The position numbers were made by a program, and so were the translations under genes. Below are positions 15,901 through 23,851 of a stretch of DNA of 33,863 bases, in pieces. How positions within the stretch are numbered: the first letter of the stretch is position 1; the number at the start of each line of letters is the position of its first letter. This stretch comes from Candidatus Saccharibacteria bacterium UBA6209 (GTDB lineage Bacteria > Patescibacteriota > Saccharimonadia > Saccharimonadales > Saccharimonadaceae). The stretch spans positions 1-33,863 of the forward strand of contig DISN01000011.1 of assembly GCA_002421965.1 (NCBI GenBank), given 5' to 3'. The notes beneath the pieces are model-generated. The model did no database searches and was not told the origin of the DNA. It saw only the letters and a program-made list of their open reading frames with translations.

Positions 15901-16473
15901 TTATCGCTTTGATACGTAACGACTGTCGGTCACATAAAAGCGACGTAGCTCGTGTACCGCCTTTGAGATACCGATACGCGGGCCAGTAGTTATAGCGCTA
16001 TCGGGGAGCGCTGGTCGCCTAATCAGCCAAACCGGTGGCCCAGCCAGGCTATGCCCACTGAGTCGCCTATCGATATCAAGTGCGTGACATATCTTCCCTG
16101 GACCATTTGTGACATTTACCCCCGACATTCCTCGGCGGGCCTCGATCATCTCTATGCCCTCGACTGGCTCAACTGCCCGAATCAACACCCCAGAGCCAAA
16201 CCCCTCAGGGCCACATACCACGTTACAGCAATGGTGCATGCCATAAGTGAAATATACGTACAGGTGTCCAGCACCCTTGAACATTGCCTCATTGCGCTGC
16301 GTGCGTCCACGAAACGTATGACTCGCCTCGTCTGCCTGGTCGTACGCCTCTGTTTCAACAATACGCACCCGCACCTTTCGTCCATCAAGCTCTCGCACCA
16401 ACTCACAGCCGAGTAAGCGTCGTGCAGCCTCTTCAGCTGGAACATTGAGCCATGAAAAGTTACGCTTCTCCAT
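15901..16473 (-). CDS. 3-methyladenine DNA glycosylase, AAG/MPG family
   Basis: 190 residues from MEKRNFSWLNVPAEEAARRL. Recognisable segments are the LLGCELVR start, IVETEAY, EASHTFRGRT (with the RTQRN that follows), LYVYFTYGMHHCCNVV, GVLIRAVEP and NGPGKICHALDID. The Glu in VETEAY is the conserved active-site acid. It removes alkylated or deaminated purines such as 3-methyladenine and hypoxanthine, starting base-excision repair. The ATG at 16473 follows TATGAT by six bases; earlier TTG/GTG codons would lie inside that promoter. Apparently monocistronic. Confidence 0.94.
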   Translation of the reverse strand: MEKRNFSWLNVPAEEAARRLLGCELVRELDGRKVRVRIVETEAYDQADEASHTFRGRTQRNEAMFKGAGHLYVYFTYGMHHCCNVVCGPEGFGSGVLIRAVEPVEGIEMIEARRGMSGVNVTNGPGKICHALDIDRRLSGHSLAGPPVWLIRRPALPDSAITTGPRIGISKAVHELRRFYVTDSRYVSKR

Positions 16474-16510
16474 ACGTCCATCATACACCGTCAATAGAAT
16501 GTGTCGTTTT

Positions 16511-16526
16511 TGTGATTTTTTTCACA
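16511..16526 (+). promoter_or_regulatory. Crp-type operator upstream of the GlsB-like gene
   Basis: TGTGA-TTTTTT-TCACA, a perfect Crp-type box. It ends exactly 21 bases before TATTCT (16548-16553), placing its centre at about -41.5, the class II activator position. Confidence 0.65.
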
Positions 16527-16585
16527 TACCGTATTGGAAATCGGCGCTATTCTAAGGGTACAAACTAAGTTTAAAGGAGGATGAA

Positions 16586-16858
16586 ATGAATTTCATTATC
16601 TGGATAGTAGTCGGCGCATTAGCTGGCTGGATTGCAAGCATGATTATGAAAACTGACGCACAGATGGGTGCACTGGCTAATATAATTGTCGGTGTCGTCG
16701 GTGCGCTACTCGGTGGTTGGGTTGTTAGCCTATTTGGCTACAACGTAGCTGAAGGCGAGCTCAGTATTCCGAGCATCTTGACTGCTATCATTGGTGCCTG
16801 TATCCTGATTGCCATCCTCAAGGCAGTACGTGGTGGTGCCGATCGACGAGTGGTTTAG
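16586..16858 (+). CDS. GlsB/YeaQ/YmgE-type stress membrane protein
   Basis: 90 residues, three TM helices (FIIWIVVGALAGWIASMIM; ALANIIVGVVGALLGGWVVS; SILTAIIGACILIAILKAV). The GALAGW and VGVVGALLGG repeats are diagnostic of the transglycosylase-associated (GlsB/YeaQ/YmgE) family, short inner-membrane proteins induced under stress; mechanism unknown. AAAGGAGG stands before the ATG. The Crp-type box about 60 bases upstream of the start, in class II position, suggests activation by the Crp-family regulator encoded 2 kb away. Confidence 0.93.
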   Translation: MNFIIWIVVGALAGWIASMIMKTDAQMGALANIIVGVVGALLGGWVVSLFGYNVAEGELSIPSILTAIIGACILIAILKAVRGGADRRVV

Positions 16859-16899
16859 TCACCCAAATACCCCCACTTCACCTCATTTCACAAAGCATT

Positions 16900-16923
16900 A
16901 TCACATCCTTTCGGGGGTGTGAT
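16900..16923. repeat. Inverted repeat at the PAS-kinase promoter
   Basis: ATCACA ... TGTGAT arms (16900-16905 / 16918-16923) with CC/GG pairs inside and a TTTCG loop; it abuts the -10 TATGCT (16923-16928). No U-tract follows, so an operator is more likely than a terminator. Half-sites face the opposite way to a Crp box. Confidence 0.4.
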
Positions 16924-16934
16924 ATGCTATTGAC

Positions 16935-18080
16935 ATGAAACTATCAGCCTCGTCTCAATCAAGTGATGCCAGAAGACTATTATTTTTAGTTGATACCATC
17001 ACGGATATTGTCTGGGAAGCCAACCTAGAGGGCGAGATTGTCTACGCCAATCGTCACTGGTATGAGTATATCGGTCTCGAGCCCGAGGATAGTATCGCAA
17101 ATTCATGGAAAGAATACCTTCACCCGGACGATAGCGAGTCAGCCAACAGGGCATGGGAACATAGTCTCGCAACGGGAGAATCCTTTGAGGTTGAATATCG
17201 CCTAAAAGAAACGGCAACCGGTCACTACAATTGGTTTCTTGCTCGTGCGATGCCCTATCGCAATCAAGACGGCGAGATTGAGCGATGGTATGGCACATGT
17301 ACTAATGTCGACCCTAAGAAGCAAAATGAACGGCTCGTTACGCTCAACCGCTCAAAGGATGAATTTATCTCTATAGCCTCTCATCAGCTACGCACTCCAG
17401 CAACGGGTGTAAAGCAGTATCTCGGTATGTTGCTCGAGGATATGTTCGGCGAACTCACCCCCCCTCAGCGAGACATCGTTAACCGGGCATACGAGAGTAA
17501 CGAGCGCCAGCTTCGTATTATTGCTGACCTCCTGAAGGTAGCACAGCTTGACGCGGGTGAAATGCTTCTTCATCCGGTAACGACGGACATTAGTGAGCTC
17601 GTACATTACATCATCCAAGATATTTCGGCGGTTTTTCGCGACAGATCGCAGGAGCTTGAATACCGGCCATCTAAAACGCAGGCTTTTGCCTTTATCGATA
17701 CTGAGGCGATTCGTATGGTCATAGAGAATATTATCGAAAACGCGAGCAAATACAGCGAAGAAGAAACGCGGGTTATCGTTTCTGTGAAACATACCGATGA
17801 TACGGTCCGCATTCGAGTCGCCGACAATGGTGTCGGCATTCCCGACAACGACCGGCACCTACTTTTTGATCGATTTAGCCGCATCGACAACCCACTTTCA
17901 AAAAAAGTAGGGGGCACGGGACTAGGACTCTATTGGTCCAAGCAGGTCATTGACCTACATGGCGGTGAAATCACCTACCACGCAAACAAGCCTCATGGAA
18001 GCGTATTTACCATCTGTTTGCCGACACGGACAGAGAATGTAACAAATGTCACAGAAAAAGAAGAAAAAAGTAAGTCATAA
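16935..18080 (+). CDS. Soluble PAS-domain histidine kinase
   Basis: 381 residues with no TM helix. An N-terminal PAS domain (about 16-125; TDIVWEANLEGEIVYANRHW, WYGTCTNVD) is followed by HisKA with phospho-acceptor His150 (ASHQLRTPATGVKQYL) and an HATPase domain (N box IENIIENASKYS; G boxes VADNGVGIP and GGTGLGLYWSKQ). It senses a cytoplasmic or redox-type signal through PAS; the ligand cannot be read from sequence. The start has TATGCT six bases upstream, hence leaderless. The stop and the next ATG overlap (TAATG), coupling it to the receiver gene. The last 20 residues are a Lys/Glu-rich tail. Confidence 0.94.
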   Translation: MKLSASSQSSDARRLLFLVDTITDIVWEANLEGEIVYANRHWYEYIGLEPEDSIANSWKEYLHPDDSESANRAWEHSLATGESFEVEYRLKETATGHYNWFLARAMPYRNQDGEIERWYGTCTNVDPKKQNERLVTLNRSKDEFISIASHQLRTPATGVKQYLGMLLEDMFGELTPPQRDIVNRAYESNERQLRIIADLLKVAQLDAGEMLLHPVTTDISELVHYIIQDISAVFRDRSQELEYRPSKTQAFAFIDTEAIRMVIENIIENASKYSEEETRVIVSVKHTDDTVRIRVADNGVGIPDNDRHLLFDRFSRIDNPLSKKVGGTGLGLYWSKQVIDLHGGEITYHANKPHGSVFTICLPTRTENVTNVTEKEEKSKS

Positions 18081-18484
18081 TGAGTAATATGCATCAGGAG
18101 AACACTTCAACAGAACCAACAATACTTGTCGTCGAAGATGACGTACCGCTAAACGAGGCCTACAAAACTATCCTTCAGCGCGCTGGATACAACGTCCAGA
18201 CCGCCCTAAACGGCCAGGAGGCGCTAGATGCGGTAAAAGAAGTTGACCCCAACATCATCCTCCTCGACCTTCGCATGCCCGTTCTTGATGGCGTAGGGTT
18301 TCTCACCAAGTACAATACGAAAGCCCATCCGGGAACAGCAGTAGTTGTTTTCAGTAATTATGATTCACATGCAGATATCGATAAAGCCTACGAACTTGGT
18401 ATCGATCGATACATCCTCAAGGCACGCGCTGCACCCAAAGACCTGCTGGCTCTAGTAGAAGGTATTCTCGAAGAGCAAGATTAA
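18080..18484 (+). CDS. Single-domain response regulator
   Basis: 134 residues, one receiver domain: acidic VVEDD at about 18-21, phospho-acceptor Asp63 (ILLDLRMP), FSNYD in place of the usual Ser/Thr region, and Lys114 (YILKA). There is no output domain, so it must act by protein contact, as CheY or Spo0F do. It is coupled to the PAS kinase by a one-base overlap. Its stop codon overlaps that of the convergent Crp-type gene (TTAA). Whether the system feeds into that regulator is an open guess based on adjacency. Confidence 0.92.
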   Translation: MSNMHQENTSTEPTILVVEDDVPLNEAYKTILQRAGYNVQTALNGQEALDAVKEVDPNIILLDLRMPVLDGVGFLTKYNTKAHPGTAVVVFSNYDSHADIDKAYELGIDRYILKARAAPKDLLALVEGILEEQD

Positions 18485-19149
18485 TCGATTAGCTGACGAA
18501 AACTATCTTCACCCAGGTATCGCTCAAGCCGGGACATATCGACGGTATACACTTTCGCCTCTTGGGCCACGACGTTATTATCGACCAGCACTTTGAGGGT
18601 TTTGGTGGTATTTTCACGACTTTGACCAATAAAATTCGCAATCACCTCGTGCGTCAACTTCAACGGAACCATATAGGTTCCGTCCGAACGCTTGACGCCG
18701 TATCGATACACCAAATAGTAAAATGCGTAGCTCACTTTATGGTCAGCACTTGACTGACTCAAGCCGGTTGCGCGAAACATCAGGGCAGTCTGCGCATTCG
18801 CCAAGTAGCGCGTATACTCCTGCTGGGCAGCTGGGCTTTCTTTAAGAATCTTTTCGAAGTCCTGACGACTAAAGCGCACTGCGCGCACATCGGTAAGAGC
18901 GGCGTAATAGAAGATTGCCGTGGGAGCCGTACGATTGAGCCAGGCAACTGGCATAATGGAGTGGCGAGAAAATATATCGACGATGGTTTCGTTGCCATCG
19001 GAGTTGATTGCATACGCTTTTACAGAGCCATCTAGAATATAGTAGCCATACCGCGGTACCTCACCCTGGTAGGCGATGTGAGTTTTTTTACGCAGCAACG
19101 CTTGATCTCCTACGTGACGCAATTGCTCGAGCAGTTTTGGGTACATCAT
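18481..19149 (-). CDS. Crp/Fnr-family transcription regulator
   Basis: 222 residues: N-terminal cyclic-nucleotide-type beta barrel (AYQGEVPRYGYYILDGSVKA), long dimer helix (about 115-150) and a C-terminal HTH (LTHEVIANFIGQSRENTTKTL). The recognition helix keeps Arg and Glu of the SRE core used by Crp to read TGTGA; the later Arg is Lys. The phosphate-binding cassette of cAMP-type Crp (GE...RSA) is not visible, so the effector is unlikely to be cAMP. There are no Cys in an Fnr pattern. TATACT lies 10 bases before the ATG, giving at most a four-base leader. Three TGTRA-N6-TCACA sites occur nearby, one just upstream of this gene. Confidence 0.92.
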   Translation of the reverse strand: MMYPKLLEQLRHVGDQALLRKKTHIAYQGEVPRYGYYILDGSVKAYAINSDGNETIVDIFSRHSIMPVAWLNRTAPTAIFYYAALTDVRAVRFSRQDFEKILKESPAAQQEYTRYLANAQTALMFRATGLSQSSADHKVSYAFYYLVYRYGVKRSDGTYMVPLKLTHEVIANFIGQSRENTTKTLKVLVDNNVVAQEAKVYTVDMSRLERYLGEDSFRQLID

Positions 19150-19193
19150 TACTACTGTTAGTATAGCGTCATTGCCCCAAAAACACCATCTAT

Positions 19194-19209
19194 TGTAATA
19201 AATCTCACA
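19194..19209 (+). promoter_or_regulatory. Crp-type operator between the regulator and a 4-TM gene
   Basis: TGTAA-N6-TCACA, one mismatch from the perfect box, ending 21 bases before TACACT (19231-19236): class II geometry for the gene at 19283. It also sits upstream of the Crp-type gene and could repress it. Confidence 0.55.
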
Positions 19210-19282
19210 GTTGCATATCTCGGCCCATCATACACTATAGGTAGTATCAAAGTATTGCAAAAACATGAAGGAGGAACCGCAT

Positions 19283-19687
19283 ATGCAAGAGTATAATCGA
19301 TACGTCGCCGTCGCTACCACCTTCCTAATTACGATGGTTGTTATGCTATTTGCCTTTGGCTACTATACTGCCGCCCTGCAGGAGGTTTTTTCTTTCAGCT
19401 GGCTAAGTCTTTTTGTGAAGTTTTTCATAGCCGTTGGCTCGCTCATTACTATCTTCTTCGGTCGACCTCGCTCGCGTTTTCATAGGATTTTCCTAGGAGT
19501 GGTTGCAACAGCCGCTCTTTGCTTTGGTGCGTACGGAGCCTTCACAAGCTCACTGCTTTTTGGTGACGCACTTATTTTTATCGTAGGAACGATGGCCATT
19601 GTGGTAGAGACCATAGAGGAGGGGTCCGCTCGAACATCTCACCGCACGGGGCGCGCACTCTCATCAGGACCTAAAACACAGTCCTAG
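19283..19687 (+). CDS. Small four-TM membrane protein, unknown
   Basis: 134 residues from MQEYNRYVAVATTFLITMVV. Four hydrophobic helices (about 8-30, 40-60, 70-90, 93-112) and a polar Ser/Thr/Arg tail. AAGGAGG (19268-19274) sits eight bases before this ATG and fixes the start. No family is recognised; a small membrane stress protein is a reasonable guess because the promoter carries a Crp-type box in the same geometry as that of the GlsB-like gene. Confidence 0.8.
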   Translation: MQEYNRYVAVATTFLITMVVMLFAFGYYTAALQEVFSFSWLSLFVKFFIAVGSLITIFFGRPRSRFHRIFLGVVATAALCFGAYGAFTSSLLFGDALIFIVGTMAIVVETIEEGSARTSHRTGRALSSGPKTQS

Positions 19688-19894
19688 TGCGCCAGTATAA
19701 GCGCAGTCGTCACAACCACCTACTGGTAATACTCTTTACTCCGTGTGCCACACATAGTCACGATCAATGATGTCGTTATGAATGTGCGTGCCCAAGTGTA
19801 ACAAATCGGGATGATTATACCCTGCTGATAGTCTCTTGAATACAGCCCACAAGCAAAACACGGTATACTTTTAGTATGAATACGTTTGGTCATC

Positions 19895-20164
19895 ATGCCT
19901 TTTAATCATTATGCAAAAATTAAACGCATTCTTGCCCAGTACCCGGACGGCTGGGTTATTAAACGCATCAACAAATCAACGCAAGCGAAAAATTTCAGGG
20001 GCGAAACTGTCGCTTTTGATCACTACTATCGTATATATAGCGCAGCCAACCAACCGATCAAGTATTGCAAGTTTCAGCAACTCGAACGGCTCGCTCATAT
20101 ACTAAAGGTACCAGCTGAGGCGCTACCGGTGATTGATATAGATAGTAACGACCAAACAGACTAG
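19895..20164 (+). CDS. Small hypothetical protein, start possibly frameshifted
   Basis: About 89 residues from ATG 19895 (MPFNHYAKIKRILAQYPDGW), basic and aromatic-rich, soluble: YYRIYSAANQPIKYCKFQQL, LAHILKVPAEALPVID. I do not recognise it. There is no ribosome site before this ATG. Instead TATACT (19864-19869) stands six bases before an ATG at 19876 in another frame (MNTFGHHAF, then stop). Removing one T from TTTT near 19901-19904 would fuse the two as MNTFGHHAFNHYAKIKRIL. So the real protein may be longer and the gene either frameshifted or misread. Its stop overlaps the convergent ABC ATPase stop (CTAG). Confidence 0.6.
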   Translation: MPFNHYAKIKRILAQYPDGWVIKRINKSTQAKNFRGETVAFDHYYRIYSAANQPIKYCKFQQLERLAHILKVPAEALPVIDIDSNDQTD

Positions 20165-20868
20165 GCGATTCTCGTGTGTCCGCGACGCTTCTTGAGCGCA
20201 CCGTCGCTCATTTCGTAGACGGTATCGCAATACTTAAGCAGTCGCTCGTCATGAGTAACCATAACTGTGGCTTTTTTGCGCTCACGTGTCTCGCGCGCCA
20301 ATAAATCGACAACTTCGAATGCTCGACTCGAGTCAAGGCTGGCTGTCGGCTCATCGGCAAGAATCAGACTTGAAGTCCCATATAGTACTTTTGCGATTGC
20401 TACTCGCTGCCGCTCACCACCAGAAAGATCAGCCGGATATTTGTGTCGCAGGCTCGCGACGTCAAGTGTCTTAAGTAGCTGGTTCATGGCATCTGTCTGT
20501 TCTTTGCGACCAGTCACCTTATCTATCAGCTTAAGCTGCTTCTCAACAGTCAGGTATGGCACGAGATTAGAAGCCTGCAAGATAAACCCAACCTCCGCAA
20601 GCCTCACCTTAGACAGCTCCTTCACCGACAGTCTCGTAATGTCCACCCCGTCAATTGATACTGAGCCCGACGAAGGATTCTGAAGCCCGCCAGCAATTGT
20701 CAAAAATGTGCTCTTACCAGACCCGGACGGACCAATTACAGCCGCAAATTCACCAGCCTTAATAGTAAAATCGGTTTTTTGAAGCGCGACGACTGCTTTG
20801 CCTGCCTGAACAAACTTACGGCTGACACCGCTTAGCTCCAGTATCGCGTGTGTTTTTGTGTCATCCAA
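20161..20868 (-). CDS. ABC exporter ATP-binding protein, MacB/LolD type
   Basis: About 235 residues. Walker A GPSGSGKST, Q-loop LQASNLVPYLTVE, signature LSGGERQRVAIAKVL, Walker B LILADEPTASLDS and switch His (MVTHDE) are all intact. It energises the FtsX-type permease upstream, as in MacB, LolD or HrtA exporters. The start is odd. An ATG at 20864 overlaps the permease stop as ATGA with GGAGG seven bases before it, an ideal coupled start, but its frame closes after 10 codons. One more A in the A5 run (20853-20857) would put MTQKTHAILELSGV in frame. As the sequence stands, only a TTG at 20868 or further upstream codons could start the gene. Confidence 0.9.
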   Translation of the reverse strand: MDDTKTHAILELSGVSRKFVQAGKAVVALQKTDFTIKAGEFAAVIGPSGSGKSTFLTIAGGLQNPSSGSVSIDGVDITRLSVKELSKVRLAEVGFILQASNLVPYLTVEKQLKLIDKVTGRKEQTDAMNQLLKTLDVASLRHKYPADLSGGERQRVAIAKVLYGTSSLILADEPTASLDSSRAFEVVDLLARETRERKKATVMVTHDERLLKYCDTVYEMSDGALKKRRGHTRIA

Positions 20869-21928
20869 TCGCCTCCACGGTGTCAATCTTCGTGACCGAT
20901 CGCACAGAGACGATACCACCCAGGGCGGCGCAGACTAAAAACAGCGCCGTGATACCCACAAAGAAGATCGGATTTATCATGAAAGGCACCTTAGCGCCCA
21001 GTAGTACACCTGTCGCGATAGCCAGTGCCATGCCGACGGCCAGGCCTAGTACAGACAAAATTGCGACTTGAGCCATAACCGACCACCCGATATAACCGTT
21101 CGACACGCCTTCAGCCTTCAGTACACCAAAAATATTCTTCTTCTGCATCGTTAGAATATAGATGAAAATAGCCAACACAAACGCTGCGATACCAATCAGA
21201 AAGCCTATCATCAGGCTAAATGTAAGCACTTGGGCCTGGTAACCGGGTAGCGCAAAAATGAAATCCTGAAGTGGCTGCCAGCTTTTCGTATCACTAGAGA
21301 AATTATCCGCCTCCGCGCCGCGAGTCACCACTGCGCTAATGGTCGTATCGTCGCGCATGCCAAGCATGCCAGAGACTTCACTTACCGCAACGCGCCAATC
21401 ATCGAGAGACATATACACTACGGGCGCGGTCTGAAACGTCGCTTTCTCGACAAAACCAACCACTTCATATCCCATTTCTGCTCCCTGTAGCTCGATACGA
21501 TCACCCAGCTGGACTCCGGCCTTTTCTAACTCATCGCTCACTACTACTTCTTGAGCATTGGCAATTTGCCTACCCGACGCCACCTCAGGACTCAAGAAGC
21601 TATCGGTGTTGATACCGAATAGCGAGACATCCTCTGCTTGATCGAGCTCAACCGTCGCAGCCCCAACGCCAAGTGGGGCAACGTCGTCGCTCAATATATC
21701 TTCATAATCTGACTCAAAAAGCAGAGATCGTCCGATATTATTGTTGGCATTTTCGCGTAGAACGATACCGCCGGCATCCCACTTATCGAGCGCCGCGGTG
21801 TAGCTTGTAGCCAACCCATAGGCGAGCGCTGTCAAGAAAAACACCAAATAACCCACAAGCACAATAACTGCGGTTATAAGAATAAACCGAGACTTCTCTT
21901 TGATGATCTCATTTATCGCGAGGAACAT
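20861..21928 (-). CDS. FtsX-family ABC permease
   Basis: 355 residues. TM1 at about 17-40, then a large extracytoplasmic domain (about 45-225), then three C-terminal TM helices (FSLMIGFLIGIAAFVLAIFI; MAQVAILSVLGLAVGMALAI; FFVGITALFLVCAALGGIVS). The cytoplasmic LKAEGVSNGYIGWSV coupling segment is typical of HrtB/DevC/FtsX permeases. With the ATPase it would export or extract a lipid, peptide or toxic hydrophobic compound. TATACT lies eight bases before the ATG without Shine-Dalgarno. No membrane-fusion partner is adjacent, as expected for a single-membrane cell. Confidence 0.92.
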   Translation of the reverse strand: MFLAINEIIKEKSRFILITAVIVLVGYLVFFLTALAYGLATSYTAALDKWDAGGIVLRENANNNIGRSLLFESDYEDILSDDVAPLGVGAATVELDQAEDVSLFGINTDSFLSPEVASGRQIANAQEVVVSDELEKAGVQLGDRIELQGAEMGYEVVGFVEKATFQTAPVVYMSLDDWRVAVSEVSGMLGMRDDTTISAVVTRGAEADNFSSDTKSWQPLQDFIFALPGYQAQVLTFSLMIGFLIGIAAFVLAIFIYILTMQKKNIFGVLKAEGVSNGYIGWSVMAQVAILSVLGLAVGMALAIATGVLLGAKVPFMINPIFFVGITALFLVCAALGGIVSVRSVTKIDTVEAIG

Positions 21929-21965
21929 ATGCTCTCAGTATAGCAGTAGTCTCCTCCGTTTTGGC

Positions 21966-22391
21966 CTATTTCTTTTTTGCTGAAATCGCAATCTTCTTTG
22001 GCTCGGGCAGTGGCGTGAGTGGCACACTCACCCTTAGCACCCCGTCATCCAGATGAGCCTCTATCTTTTCTGCATCCGCCCGTTTCGGCAGCGCAATCCG
22101 ACGATAGAAGCTACTTGAACTCTCGCGCACCACGTATTGCTTACCCTTGTCTTCGTCCTTTTCATGACGCTCAGCGCTGATGACAAGCGCATTATTTTCA
22201 ACCTCTATATTGACGTCCTTTTGCTCAAAATTAGGCAAATGTGCTTCAACAACCAAGCTATTATCCTTGGTGTACACATCAGTGGTTGGGATGCTTAGGC
22301 TTTTGAGGGGCGACACCCAGCTATCCCCAAAGAATTGTTTTTGCAAGGCAGTTAGCTCTGCAAAGGGGTCCCACTTTACAAGATTGCTCAT
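21966..22391 (-). CDS. Hsp20 small heat-shock protein
   Basis: 141 residues. A short N-arm (DPFAELTALQKQFFGDSW) precedes the alpha-crystallin domain (about 35-125): TDVYTKDNSLVVEAHLPN, ISAERHEKDEDK, FYRRIALPKRADAEKI and the conserved LDDGVLRVSVPL. A C-terminal I-x-I-like tail (KKIAISAKKK) follows. It is an ATP-independent holdase that keeps unfolding proteins soluble for refolding, here plausibly by ClpB. AAAGGAG precedes the ATG. Transcription is from a near-perfect promoter overlapped by a CIRCE element, so HrcA-type heat-shock control is expected. Confidence 0.96.
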   Translation of the reverse strand: MSNLVKWDPFAELTALQKQFFGDSWVSPLKSLSIPTTDVYTKDNSLVVEAHLPNFEQKDVNIEVENNALVISAERHEKDEDKGKQYVVRESSSSFYRRIALPKRADAEKIEAHLDDGVLRVSVPLTPLPEPKKIAISAKKK

Positions 22392-22454
22392 ATTATTCTC
22401 CTTTCGTCATTACTACTAATGGTTTCTAGAGAAGCATATTAAGCTTCTAACTCT

Positions 22455-22483
22455 AGTATATCGAGTTGGCACTCGCATGTCAA
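22455..22483 (-). promoter_or_regulatory. hsp20 promoter
   Basis: On the minus strand, TTGACA (22483-22478), 17-base spacer, TATACT (22460-22455). The -35 falls inside the CIRCE spacer. Confidence 0.85.
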
Positions 22484-22492
22484 GAGTGCCAA
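22466..22492. promoter_or_regulatory. CIRCE-type operator (HrcA site) of hsp20
   Basis: TTGGCACTC-N9-GAGTGCCAA: exact inverted repeat with the canonical nine-base spacer, differing from the CIRCE consensus only by G for A at the third base of each arm. Confidence 0.88.
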
Positions 22493-22529
22493 CTTACCCA
22501 TGCATCAGCTCGGAGGAGATTTACCTCCC

Positions 22530-23321
22530 CTAGGACCAGCGCACAGCTTGAGCTATGGCTCGTACAACCTGCGCCACATAGGGACCCCGCACTTCATGTC
22601 CAGCGACAAATGTCTTTAGCTCTGCTCGAGGATTTGCGCTGACGACCGCCCTAAGATTGCGCTGCTTCACCCACGGATCGATACGCCCAAACAGCAGGGT
22701 CATCGGTTTTTTGAGTGCTTTAGCGTCTTCAAGTGACGTCTGGGTTAATATACTCGCCCCCAATGTCGCCAGATACGGCTCAATCGTATCCTCACTTACG
22801 CTAAATGCCTTATTTACCAGGTTGTACTTCGCCGCCAGACCCGCAAGCTTTACAAAACGCTCTGGATGATTCTGGGCGCGACGAAACGCCGATTGTAGCA
22901 GCCGGTTGCTGTCAACCTGTGGGCTGTAAAAGGGTGGACTGCATAACACCAAAGAGTGAATGATCAGCGGGTAGCGCTTGGCTACCTCAACCGCCACAAG
23001 ACCACCCAGTGAATGGCCGACCAACACAACTCGGCCCTGTAGCTTCAAACGCAGCAGTGTCACGATTACCGAACGCGCCTGGGTCTTTACGTCATACACC
23101 GCCCATGAAGGTTTTGCGGACGCTCCGAAACCAAGTAAGTCAAGCGAGATGGCACGAATGCCAGGAGGCAACTTAGCCACCACCTCATCCCAGGCAGCGC
23201 CACTGTTACCTAAACCATGTAAAAACACGACTGTTTTTGTCGGTTTATGAGGCAGCCTATCTGCATGAACGTGTAACTTATAGGGTATGCGTAACCAGCG
23301 GTGGAATAGCGTATCAAACAT
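22530..23321 (-). CDS. Alpha/beta-hydrolase
   Basis: About 263 residues. Strand-turn motif VVFLHGLGNSGAAWDEVVAK (oxyanion region), nucleophile elbow GHSLGG, an acid in LFGRIDPWVK and the final His in AGHEVRGP make a complete Ser-Asp-His triad. There is no signal peptide, so it is cytoplasmic or membrane-associated. The substrate cannot be told; lipase/esterase or C-C hydrolase classes fit. TATACT lies seven bases before the ATG at 23321 (a second ATG is three bases earlier), with no ribosome site, so leaderless. It lies between two stress-controlled genes but has its own promoter. Confidence 0.9.
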   Translation of the reverse strand: MFDTLFHRWLRIPYKLHVHADRLPHKPTKTVVFLHGLGNSGAAWDEVVAKLPPGIRAISLDLLGFGASAKPSWAVYDVKTQARSVIVTLLRLKLQGRVVLVGHSLGGLVAVEVAKRYPLIIHSLVLCSPPFYSPQVDSNRLLQSAFRRAQNHPERFVKLAGLAAKYNLVNKAFSVSEDTIEPYLATLGASILTQTSLEDAKALKKPMTLLFGRIDPWVKQRNLRAVVSANPRAELKTFVAGHEVRGPYVAQVVRAIAQAVRWS

Positions 23322-23380
23322 CATCTTAAGTATATCAGGCAAACCGCTACCATGGCGCGTCGCGGTAGCCTACGCCCGCC

Positions 23381-23414
23381 AAAAAGACACCCCCCTCGCA
23401 CAAGGGTGTCTTTT
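23381..23414 (-). terminator. Bidirectional terminator
   Basis: AAAGACACCC (23383-23392) and GGGTGTCTTT (23404-23413), flanked by T-runs on both sides. It ends the 118-residue gene on the minus strand. Confidence 0.85.
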
Positions 23415-23434
23415 ATGGTCAGTACGAGTGCGTA

Positions 23435-23791
23435 CTAGTTGTTGGTTTCAGGGAGGGTCGTGTCGCCACTCTCTGGTGTGGTCGTTGTACCATCATTCAT
23501 CATGGTACCATCCTCGACGGTAGGCGCTACTGTGTCGTCACTAGGGTTTGTCGTGTTCAGCTCATCTTGTCGCTGCTCTTCAACCTGCGTCACACCTCGC
23601 AGACCCTCTTCAATTTTTTCACCTAGATTCTCATCACTGGCGCTATTGTATGCCGTCCAGGCAAGTACAAGTGCGATGATTGACAGAACCAGCGCCAACC
23701 ATCCTACTACATTCGCCATATTGCTTTTGCTATGTGCGTCTGCGACGCTTCGATCACGCGTATCTGTTACTACTCTATCGTTTGGACCCAT
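23435..23791 (-). CDS. Single-TM protein with low-complexity tail, unknown
   Basis: 118 residues: a polar N-terminus of about 26, a TM helix (VVGWLALVLSIIALVLAWTAY), a short acidic helical stretch (SDENLGEKIEEGLRGVTQVE) and a Thr/Asn/Asp-rich disordered tail. TAAGGAGG stands before the ATG. No family recognised. The promoter (TACGAT) has a perfect Crp-type box in class II position and the gene ends in a strong terminator, so it is a monocistronic, regulated membrane protein, probably part of an envelope-stress response. Confidence 0.75.
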   Translation of the reverse strand: MGPNDRVVTDTRDRSVADAHSKSNMANVVGWLALVLSIIALVLAWTAYNSASDENLGEKIEEGLRGVTQVEEQRQDELNTTNPSDDTVAPTVEDGTMMNDGTTTTPESGDTTLPETNN

Positions 23792-23851
23792 ATCTGCCTC
23801 CTTACGCTTATTGCTTCACTATCAATCGTATCGCCAGACAATAAAGTATTC

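Noticed and set aside
16900..16923. Fourth Crp-type operator at the PAS-kinase promoter
   Set aside because: The half-sites are inverted (TCACA...TGTGA) with a 12-base gap and touch the -10, unlike the three class II boxes.
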